Source: RZYY01 sp036794825 (GTDB lineage Bacteria > Bacteroidota > Bacteroidia > Bacteroidales > 4484-276). From it: a stretch of DNA of 64,000 nucleotides. Position 1 is the first letter of the stretch; each line of letters opens with the position of its first letter. The notes under the pieces were generated by a model that worked only from the letters and a program-made list of their open reading frames with translations, did no database searches and had not been told where the DNA came from. This document shows, piece after piece, positions 36,601-43,087 of this stretch. Made by a program: the position numbers and the translations under genes. The stretch covers positions 167,395 through 231,394 of the forward strand of contig DAIRGA010000003.1 of NCBI GenBank assembly GCA_036794825.1, written 5' to 3'.

Positions 36601-37052
36601 TACCGCTGGTCGTTTATGGAAATGACATAACCACAGCAACAAAAGATGGTCTTATGCAAAGCGAACAGATGTCGTTCAGAATCTTCAGGAATAGCACTGA
36701 AATAATGGTTACGCCGATATTTGACCAAACTTTGGCAAACAACGACGGAACATTCGCCGAAAACGGCCTCTCCATCATCACCGGATTCAAGATGGGAGCT
36801 ACCGGTGTCGAAACGCCACAAGCCGCTTCATTCTCTGTTTATCCCAATCCTGGCAAAGGCATTTTCACCATCGGAACTGATGTTGAAGGCAGCTTCAACC
36901 TGGTGGTTACCAATATCAAGGGACAGCAGATTTATTCGGCTAACCTGAATGGTAAAACTACTATCAACCTTGCCGATCAGGCCAAAGGAATCTATTTCCT
37001 CAGGATCTCTACTGCAAACCATACCTCAGTAACCAAGATCGTAATCGAATAA
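33609..37052 (+). CDS. Secreted module protein (C-D-cadherin-E, two CBM48-like, F, G) with T9SS sorting domain
   Basis: A 1147-residue secreted protein. I start it at ATG 33609 (MRNFYFALVLAILAGNLIAQ) because this is a clean signal peptide; the frame is open upstream to 33441, inside the preceding gene. The first 550 residues copy the front of the protein at 21611: C (20-175), D (185-340), cadherin-like (343-430), E (432-548). Two E-set domains of the CBM48/AMPK glycogen-binding type follow (550-650 and 663-768, VYVSGSFNGWSGDANMMSDP and VYVSGNFNGWCGN), then F (771-935), G (937-1062, GDFIGVFDAFGTCVGL) and a T9SS type A domain (1072-1147, YPNPGKGIF). There is no catalytic motif. Function is probably glycan binding at the surface. 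Confidence 0.72.
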   Translation: MRNFYFALVLAILAGNLIAQSTHTIDFEPGGTGADWTWIVVENADNPPLEFIANPVSSGINTSATVSKFTARQFGNPWALCFTDGDGVFTFNASNSTVKIMVYKSKISNIGMKFEGISGAIEILVPNTLVNQWEEVTFNFSGVIGNTYNRIVVIPDFDFAPRGGDVIVYFDNIQVPDGVTVPPPAEPTTAPPIPAHAEEDVVSIYSEAYTNVPGTNFNPNWGQSTQVTVDYMVAGNKTLRYQNLNYQGTQFGANQNVSEYEFVHVDFWTPNSTLLRFFVISPGQETFYTLPITPETWVSVDIPLTHFVPPVNLADVFQFKVDGNGTVFFDNLYFWKNPSNTLADATLSDLQVDGTTVPGFAPNILSYDVELPFGTVDVPLVTATTTNPNASHEVYPAAAFPGTTEVVVTAEDGETMQTYAVNFTVAGPVPTSDYCETLVYHFGITAEAPSAAYLTIRNLDANSLLVEVSSATDDPVDLLIVTGGSGAAISSENTLVPGKISRILSWGGTPPENVTLNVLWSKLSFPGNWMLSQGDITVPFAAICEPTGPTTVVFKVDMSEYAGSFGNVYVSGSFNGWSGDANMMSDPDMDGVYEAEIVLENGTYEYKFTLDNWSGQEQFIGGEPCTVTAGPYVNRVLTVTGSAVLPAVCWNSCYACGEEPRPKDVTFRVDLEYFNGNYSNVYVSGNFNGWCGNCNQMTDPDMDGVYETTLSLMDGLYEYKFTMDNWAVQEEFMPGEPCTMTTGPYTNRVLTIDADVVLSAVCWNSCDICPDYLAGWTGISTNVIPDDRMALEDLFEPIIDDMVILLSNSGIFWPSQNINTIGNWDTYKGYKVKFASDVNFEFTGAPLTDRTVSFQPGTSFVPVLSEEPVSVTDVIVPLAAAVDFMFDIRNGLIFWPLGGIVPGVPYALETLYPGFAYLTRFAQPATINFGLVPPKSAFTNQPKALVNATTWNDVASTGVQHIISVNASELVPGDFIGVFDAFGTCVGLAQFNAEGNILPLVVYGNDITTATKDGLMQSEQMSFRIFRNSTEIMVTPIFDQTLANNDGTFAENGLSIITGFKMGATGVETPQAASFSVYPNPGKGIFTIGTDVEGSFNLVVTNIKGQQIYSANLNGKTTINLADQAKGIYFLRISTANHTSVTKIVIE

Positions 37053-37067
37053 AATCCAATATGATGC

Positions 37068-37102
37068 AGGAGACTTACCGGATATTTCTGTTTAAGTCTC
37101 CT
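37068..37102 (+). terminator. Stem-loop after module protein gene
   Basis: Arms AGGAGACTTA (37068-37077) and TAAGTCTCCT (37093-37102) are perfect over 10 bases with a 15-base loop, 16 bases after the stop at 37052. No T-run follows directly. It may be a terminator or an mRNA 3' end in the 158-base gap before the GH16 gene. Confidence 0.45.
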
Positions 37103-37210
37103 CTTCATCAGAAAGCGTTCAAAACAAACAGGTAATGGGGTATGCATCAGCAAAATCGGGTTGCATGCCCCATTATTTCTTATTTCGCGGATGAGTAAAA
37201 GGCTGCAATA

Positions 37211-39064
37211 ATGAAATGTAAAAAAACTATCCTGGCGTTTCTGATAATGATGGCACTTGGCGCCAGCGGGCAAACCATTCATATTACTGGGTATCCGGTT
37301 TTTGGCGAACAAGGCCAACTGAGTGGAAAGGCTGAAGTCACAAACCCGCTAACCTGGAGTGTTGCATGTTATGTTTTTGTTCAGGAAGCCGGCGGTTGGT
37401 GGGGGCCAAAGCCCTCCACAATTCAGCCGCTAACGCCATTGCAGCCGGATGGTAGTTTTTTTGTAAATTTTATCTCAGGTGGGTACGATCATTTTTGCAC
37501 CGGATTTTTTGTATGTCTCTGGCCAAATTCCAATCCTGCACCGCCCTTTATTGGGGGTGGAAATTTGCCGGCCCCGATGTTAAACCAGCCTCACGACATT
37601 GCGGAGCGGCCTCACGGAAGTAAGCAGCTTTTCTGGCCCCGACCCGAAGATGGATGGGTAATTAAAGAGACGTTTAATGAAATTCCCATTGGACCAGGCG
37701 AAAATCTGTTTTCTTCATCGCCTGAAAATGTCTGGATTGACAACCAAAACCGGCTACATCTCAAAATTACCCATCAAAACGGGCACTACCGCTGCAGCGA
37801 GATTATAGCGGATACTTCGTGGGGTTATGGTAAGTACTACTTCGTTTACGAAAGCAACCCCAATATCCTTGATATCAGGTCGGTATTTGGTTTTTTCACA
37901 TGGGATTCGTTCAGTCCACTGGCGCCCGAACCGGAAAATTTCTACCGCGAAATTGACTTTGAGTTTTCGCGCTGGGGCAATGCCGGCGACCCCACCAACG
38001 CGCAGTTTGTCATCCAGCCTTGGGAACCACAGGGAAACCTGCTCAGATACAACGCAGGCACATCCCCTGGTACCATCCATTCGTTTGCCTGGCACAAGGA
38101 TTCGGTGGTTTTCGAAAGCCGGAAAGCCGACTCCACCATGATCAAAAAATGGGTTTACACCGGCACCGACAACCCTAAACCGGGAAAGGAAAATATCAGG
38201 ATAAACCTTTGGCTCACGAGCCAGTCGCCGGCTTTGCAGGACGAAGTTATCCTTTCTGACTTTGGTTTCCGGTATCATCTCGATGCGCCGGCGCTTATGG
38301 AAGTATCCAAATGTGGCGGTAACAATATTTCCATCAGCTGGAATGCTACACCGGGACATTTTTACAAGGTTTACCGCTCAGATAATCCTCAGCTCGACAG
38401 CGCGGTTCCTATTCATAATGAATGGATTTCATCTGGTTCATTCATAGATGAAAACCCGGAGCCCGAAAAGTGGTTTTACTATGCCGTGCGTTCCGCCGAC
38501 AATGCTGACGGATCAAATATAAACGGCTATACTTCAGGTTATTCAGCCATTGATTCAGGCATTGTCTGCCAAAATTTGCAGGTGACAATCCCGGCTGGCT
38601 GGTCTGGAATTTCGGGTTACATTGATCCGGTGGAAACCAGCATTGAATCACTGTTTGGCTATATGGGCAACGATCTTGTCATCATCCAAAACGATCATGG
38701 TACTTATTACCCTGCAAACGGCATAAATACGCTGGTAAACTGGAATTATCAGCACGGCTATCTCATAAAAGCCAACGCCACGTCCAGCCTCGATTTACAA
38801 GGTATTTCAGACATTGACCGGACAATCCTGCTCCACTACGGTTGGAACTTAATCCCTGTTTTATCGCCATGCGAAGTAAGTTGCAATGAGCTTTTTTCAT
38901 CTGCAGCTGTGGTGATTGTCAAGGAGGTGGCAGGGATCAGATGCTGGTGGCCGGAAATGAACATTTCAACACTCTCTGTTTTGAACCCGGGTAGTTCCTA
39001 TTTAATTCTGGTGACTGGCGAAACAACAATCATATTTCCAACATGCAATTATTCAAGTAATTAA
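37211..39064 (+). CDS. Secreted GH16-like glucanase with EIDFE motif, Fn3 and terminal F module
   Basis: A 617-residue secreted protein. Signal peptide (MKCKKTILAFLIMMALGASG), then a short beta domain (20-125), a GH16-like domain (about 135-350) and an Fn3-like domain (360-450), and F module (455-617) at the very end. The active-site motif is EIDFE with E247, D249 and E251, the ExDxE form without the beta-bulge that is known from lichenases and related GH16 members, unlike the ExDxxE in the two GH16 lipoproteins here. WGYGKYYFVYES before it and ENIRINLWL after it fit the fold. There is no T9SS type A domain. It might act on mixed-linkage or other beta-glucans; substrate is uncertain. Confidence 0.72.
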   Translation: MKCKKTILAFLIMMALGASGQTIHITGYPVFGEQGQLSGKAEVTNPLTWSVACYVFVQEAGGWWGPKPSTIQPLTPLQPDGSFFVNFISGGYDHFCTGFFVCLWPNSNPAPPFIGGGNLPAPMLNQPHDIAERPHGSKQLFWPRPEDGWVIKETFNEIPIGPGENLFSSSPENVWIDNQNRLHLKITHQNGHYRCSEIIADTSWGYGKYYFVYESNPNILDIRSVFGFFTWDSFSPLAPEPENFYREIDFEFSRWGNAGDPTNAQFVIQPWEPQGNLLRYNAGTSPGTIHSFAWHKDSVVFESRKADSTMIKKWVYTGTDNPKPGKENIRINLWLTSQSPALQDEVILSDFGFRYHLDAPALMEVSKCGGNNISISWNATPGHFYKVYRSDNPQLDSAVPIHNEWISSGSFIDENPEPEKWFYYAVRSADNADGSNINGYTSGYSAIDSGIVCQNLQVTIPAGWSGISGYIDPVETSIESLFGYMGNDLVIIQNDHGTYYPANGINTLVNWNYQHGYLIKANATSSLDLQGISDIDRTILLHYGWNLIPVLSPCEVSCNELFSSAAVVIVKEVAGIRCWWPEMNISTLSVLNPGSSYLILVTGETTIIFPTCNYSSN

Positions 39065-39073
39065 CAAGATTTA

Positions 39074-39104
39074 TTGAAAAATGTACCAGGGTTTATTATC
39101 TTTG
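39074..39104 (+). promoter_or_regulatory. Predicted Bacteroidota promoter (TTG N20 TATCTTTG)
   Basis: TTG at 39074-39076 and TATCTTTG at 39097-39104, spaced by 20 bases, match the -33 TTG and -7 TAnnTTTG pattern. The start codon at 39273 is 168 bases downstream, so a long leader is implied. It would allow independent transcription of the module protein at 39273. The rest of 39105-39272 shows no gene. Confidence 0.5.
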
Positions 39105-39272
39105 CGCAGATTTGATTTTTTCATCAGAAGGAGGCTAATCTTTGATTTCGATCTAAATGAAATTTCAGATCAGCGGGATTCAGGTTAAATAGGCCTTAAC
39201 ATTTCAGAATCAGCAATTTGACATGAATTTTATCATAAATTTTATCTATAAACAATTCAAATTTAAACCGTT

Positions 39273-42005
39273 ATGAGACACATTTACATTTTTTTACTGG
39301 TGATGCTGTTTTCAGCCTTTGCCAATGCGCAGTACATTTACACCGATTTCGACGGAAATCAGAACGAAACCTTCAGTGGCTGGCCCAATGCACCCACTGT
39401 AGTAGTTAATCCCGATCAGTCAGGGATCAACACCAGCGCCAACGTTGGTCAATGGGTGCGCTCCACCGAGCAGTGGGCTCACGCTTACATAATCCTGAGC
39501 GACAAAATCAACTTTGCCACCGGCAACACATTCAAAATGAAAGCCTGGTCGCCGATAGCGTGTAACTTTCTTTTCAAACTGGAGGATAAAACCAACGGAG
39601 GCATTTTTATCGAAAAAATGCAGGCCATCTCAACTCCCAATCAATGGGTGGAACTAACTTTTGATTTCACCGGCGCAGCCTCCGGAACTTACGATAAGAT
39701 CGTGATTTTCATGGACTTTGCTACTACAACCGACAACACCTTTTATTTTGATGATGTCGAAGGACCTTCCTATGGTTCAGGAACTGGTCCTACCGGCGCA
39801 CACATTTACAACGACTTCGATGCCAACCAGAACAATGTTTTCAGCGGCTGGCCAAATGCTCCCGAAAGCATCATCAACCCGGATCCATCAGGGTTGAACA
39901 CCAGCGCCAATGTTGGAAAATGGATACGCACTACCGAAACCTGGGCGCATATGTACACCGTGCTGGACGGGAAAGTGAACTTTGCCACCGGCGATAAATT
40001 CTACCTGAAAGTCTGGTCACCAATTACCTGCAATGTTCTTTTCAAACTTGAAGACCAGGCAAACGGCGCTACATTCGTTGAAGTAAGCCAACCGGTGGCT
40101 GTTGCCAATGAATGGGTTCAGCTGACGTTTAACTTTGCCGGCGCGCAATCGGGGTTATACGACAAAGTGGTGATTTTCCTCGATTTCATGGGCAGCGCTG
40201 ACAATACTTTCTTCTTTGATGATATTCAGGGACCCGAATACAGCACCGGCCCCGGCCCATGGACACCCTACATTTACACTGATTTTGACGCTAACCAGAA
40301 CGTAACTTTCACCGGCTGGCCAAATGCACCTGAACTTATTGCCAATCCTGATCCAACTGGGCTCAACACCAGCGCCAACGTGGGCAAATGGATGCGTACG
40401 ACCGAAACCTGGGCACACATGTCCACCGTACTGGATGGAAAAGTGAACTTTAGCACCGGCGATAAATTCTTCCTCAAAGTCTGGTCGCCCATCACCTGCA
40501 ACGTCCTTTTCAAACTAGAAGACCAAGCCAACGGAGCCATTTTCAAAGAAGTAAGCCAGCCTGTGGCCACTGCCAATCAATGGGTAGAACTTACTTTTGA
40601 TTTCTTCGGTTCCCAGTCAGATCTTTACGATAAAGTGGTGATTTTCCTTGATTTCATGGGCAGCGCCGACAATACATTCTATTTTGATGATGTTGCAGGC
40701 CCGCAATGGGGTGGCGGTGGAACTGGTACACAGGTTACTCTGCCGGTGACTTTCGAAGATGAAACCGTGAACTACGCCCTCACCGACTTTGGCGGAAACG
40801 CTTCCGAAATTGTAGTTGATCCTACCAACGCCAACAACATGGTAGCCAAATCCATCAAAACTGCCACCGCCGAGCTCTGGGCAGGTACAACCGTTGGAGG
40901 CACAACCGGTTTTCCGACACCCATACCTTTCGAAGCCGGCTCAACAACAATGTCGGTCAGAATCTGGTCACCAACCTCCGGAACCCCGATGCGCCTTAAA
41001 GTAGAAGCCGCCAGCGACCCAACCATAAGCGTTGAAACAGAAGCGGTTACTACTGTGGCCAATGATTGGCAAACCCTGGTGTTCGACTTCAGCAATGAAG
41101 CGACCGGAACTGCGCCGCTCGATTTATCCAAATCCTACAACAAGGCATCTATCTTCTTCAACTTTGGAACTACCGGAGCACAGGCAGGCGAACAGACCTA
41201 CTACTGGGACGATATGGAATTTACAGGCACAGGTCCTGTGGTGAAACCTCTGGCTGCCAGCGACGTACAGGAAAATTTTGAAAACGACGGTTACAGCACT
41301 ATCCCCGAATGGAAATTCCAGGATCCCGATCTCAATGCACTGCCAGTTATCGTTGACCCGCTGAACGCCGAAAACCATGTGGCCGATTATATCCGCTCGG
41401 GAAATTTTGAGTGGACCAATGCGCAATTCATCCTCAATCACCGCATGGATCTCTCCGAAAGAAATAAATTCCAGTTGAAAGTGCTCTTCCCGTCATCCAA
41501 CAACTATACTGGCAACCTCACACCCACTGCAGCCATGAAGCTCCAAAACAGCCTCCTCGGCGGCAATGCCTGGACAACACAAACCGAAATCAAACTCACC
41601 ATTGAACAGTTTGATGCATGGGTAACGCTGCAGTTCGATTTTAGCGCAATTGCCGACAGCGTGAATTACGACCAGATAGTGATCCAGTTTGGGGGAGAAG
41701 GTCATTTTGTGGCCGGCCAGTTCCATTTTGACGACCTGAAACTCCTGGAAGCTGGTGCATCGGTTAACGATCAGCAGATCAATACTTTTGACCTATTTCC
41801 CAATCCTGTCAGCGAAATGTTTGTTATTGGCGGAGTTGAAGGAGCTACTGCCGTAAAGGTATACAACATCCAGGGACAATTGGTGATTTCTGAAACTGGA
41901 AATATCTCCATCCTGAATGTTTCGCAACTCAACCGCGGGGTTTACCAGGTGGTTGTAGAAAATAAGAAGGGTGAACGCTTTTTTGCAAAGATGCTCAAAA
42001 TCTGA
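39273..42005 (+). CDS. Secreted module protein (four A modules, one B) with T9SS sorting domain
   Basis: A 910-residue secreted protein. Signal peptide 1-19 (SAFANAQ). Three close copies of module A start near residues 21, 175 and 331 (IYTDFDGNQNETFSGWPNAP is the first), then a diverged A copy (487-652, VNYALTDFGGNASEIV) that is nearer to the copies in the SusE-position lipoprotein, then one B module (658-825) and a T9SS type A domain (831-910, FPNPVSEMF to AKMLKI). No catalytic residues are evident. It is followed by a strong terminator at 42036, which marks the end of the glucan locus. Probable glucan-binding surface or extracellular protein, by inference. Confidence 0.73.
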   Translation: MRHIYIFLLVMLFSAFANAQYIYTDFDGNQNETFSGWPNAPTVVVNPDQSGINTSANVGQWVRSTEQWAHAYIILSDKINFATGNTFKMKAWSPIACNFLFKLEDKTNGGIFIEKMQAISTPNQWVELTFDFTGAASGTYDKIVIFMDFATTTDNTFYFDDVEGPSYGSGTGPTGAHIYNDFDANQNNVFSGWPNAPESIINPDPSGLNTSANVGKWIRTTETWAHMYTVLDGKVNFATGDKFYLKVWSPITCNVLFKLEDQANGATFVEVSQPVAVANEWVQLTFNFAGAQSGLYDKVVIFLDFMGSADNTFFFDDIQGPEYSTGPGPWTPYIYTDFDANQNVTFTGWPNAPELIANPDPTGLNTSANVGKWMRTTETWAHMSTVLDGKVNFSTGDKFFLKVWSPITCNVLFKLEDQANGAIFKEVSQPVATANQWVELTFDFFGSQSDLYDKVVIFLDFMGSADNTFYFDDVAGPQWGGGGTGTQVTLPVTFEDETVNYALTDFGGNASEIVVDPTNANNMVAKSIKTATAELWAGTTVGGTTGFPTPIPFEAGSTTMSVRIWSPTSGTPMRLKVEAASDPTISVETEAVTTVANDWQTLVFDFSNEATGTAPLDLSKSYNKASIFFNFGTTGAQAGEQTYYWDDMEFTGTGPVVKPLAASDVQENFENDGYSTIPEWKFQDPDLNALPVIVDPLNAENHVADYIRSGNFEWTNAQFILNHRMDLSERNKFQLKVLFPSSNNYTGNLTPTAAMKLQNSLLGGNAWTTQTEIKLTIEQFDAWVTLQFDFSAIADSVNYDQIVIQFGGEGHFVAGQFHFDDLKLLEAGASVNDQQINTFDLFPNPVSEMFVIGGVEGATAVKVYNIQGQLVISETGNISILNVSQLNRGVYQVVVENKKGERFFAKMLKI
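39333..41229 (+). repeat. Four tandem module A repeats
   Basis: Coding repeats of about 465 bases begin near 39333, 39798 and 40269, with a diverged fourth near 40739. Copies two and three are the most similar (GLNTSANVGKWxRTTETWAH in both, then FKLEDQANGA and FLDFMGSADNTF). Confidence 0.82.
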
Positions 42006-42035
42006 TTTTTGAGAATCTGACAAACTGAATTCTGA

Positions 42036-42083
42036 AAGAGGGGATAAAATGGATTCCTTACCATTTGTCCCCTCTTGTTTTTT
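42036..42083 (+). terminator. Rho-independent terminator at the end of the glucan locus
   Basis: AAGAGGGGA (42036-42044) pairs with TCCCCTCTT (42068-42076), with further pairing of AAATGG and CCATTT inside, followed by GTTTTTT. It sits 30 bases after the stop of the last module protein gene and before the aldo/keto reductase gene. Confidence 0.75.
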
Positions 42084-42093
42084 GGTAATCTGG

Positions 42094-42101
42094 TATTTTT
42101 G
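42094..42101 (+). promoter_or_regulatory. Possible -7 box TATTTTTG before aldo/keto reductase
   Basis: TATTTTTG fits TAnnTTTG and lies 58 bases before the ATG at 42160, directly after a terminator. The nearest TTG upstream (42075-42077) leaves only a 16-base spacer, so the -33 part is weak. Confidence 0.4.
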
Positions 42102-42159
42102 CCCTTTACTTCTCAAACAAAAATTTATCACATAATACTGTATTTCAATTATTTATCAA

Positions 42160-43065
42160 ATGCAAAGAATCAAAATATCACAATCAGGGCCTGAGTTTTC
42201 CCGAATTTCACTGGGACTTTGGAGGCTGGCCGAATGGCATATGACCTCATCCAGGCTTACCAGTTTTATCGAAGAAAACATCAATTTGGGAATTACAACC
42301 TTCGATCACGCCGACTTTTATGGAAACTATACCTGCGAAGTATTGTTCGGAGAGGGACTTGCTGGAAAACCATCGCTGCGGCAGAAGATGGAAATCGTGA
42401 CCAAATGCGGAATCAAGTTTCCGTCGGATAACCGGCCTGAAAACCGGTTTCATGGCTACGACACCTCACAAGAACATATCATTCGGTCGGCAGAAAAATC
42501 ATTGCAAACCCTTCGTACCGACTACATAGATGTACTGTTGATTCATCGCCCTGATCCTCTGATGAATGCCGATGAAATTGCTGAAGCTTTCTCAAAGTTG
42601 AAATCCGTAGGTAAAGTTCTTCATTTTGGCGTCTCCAATTTTCTTCCCCATCAGTTTGACCTGCTGCAATCACGTCTCGATTTCCCACTGGTTACCAATC
42701 AGATAGAGGTTTCGGTTCTGTGCACTGAACCATTTTATAACGGCGTGCTCGATCAGTGTCAGCAACTGCGGATCAGCCCGATGGCATGGTCGCCGCTGGC
42801 TGGAGGGCGCATCTTTACCGGAAACGGCGAGCGGGAGCAGCGGGTAAGAGGTGAACTGATCAGGGTTGGAGAAGAACTGGGTGGTGCATCACCCGATCAG
42901 GTTGCGCTGGCCTGGCTTTTGAAGCATCCCTCAAGTATTATTCCCGTAATCGGTACAAGTAGTGTTGACCGGATTAAAAGCGCAGTAGCTGCTATGAACC
43001 TTGAATTATCAAGGGATCAATGGTTCAGGATACTGGTTGCATCGGAGGGGCGGCCAGTGGCGTAA
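42160..43065 (+). CDS. Aldo/keto reductase, YdhF-like
   Basis: A 301-residue NADPH-dependent aldo/keto reductase, cytoplasmic. Catalytic-site residues are visible: Asp and Tyr in FDHADFYGNYTCEVLFGEGL (about 49-68), Lys in VTKCGIKF (about 86-89) and the His in DVLLIHRPDPLM (about 127). The C-terminal cofactor-binding part has PVIGTSSVDRI. The length and the pattern YxxTYRPDPLM-like loop resemble E. coli YdhF. The natural substrate is unknown. It stands alone between the terminator of the glucan locus and the convergent sprA gene, 22 bases away, and I see no reason to make it part of the glucan pathway. Confidence 0.9.
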   Translation: MQRIKISQSGPEFSRISLGLWRLAEWHMTSSRLTSFIEENINLGITTFDHADFYGNYTCEVLFGEGLAGKPSLRQKMEIVTKCGIKFPSDNRPENRFHGYDTSQEHIIRSAEKSLQTLRTDYIDVLLIHRPDPLMNADEIAEAFSKLKSVGKVLHFGVSNFLPHQFDLLQSRLDFPLVTNQIEVSVLCTEPFYNGVLDQCQQLRISPMAWSPLAGGRIFTGNGEREQRVRGELIRVGEELGGASPDQVALAWLLKHPSSIIPVIGTSSVDRIKSAVAAMNLELSRDQWFRILVASEGRPVA

Positions 43066-43087
43066 TTTATTCATGTGGCAGGAAAAA

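Noticed and set aside
21611..42005. CRISPR array or phage tail-fibre reading of the tandem repeats
   Set aside because: Repeats are in-frame protein modules of 450-860 bases with signal peptides and sorting domains; there are no short direct repeats with unique spacers and no phage genes.
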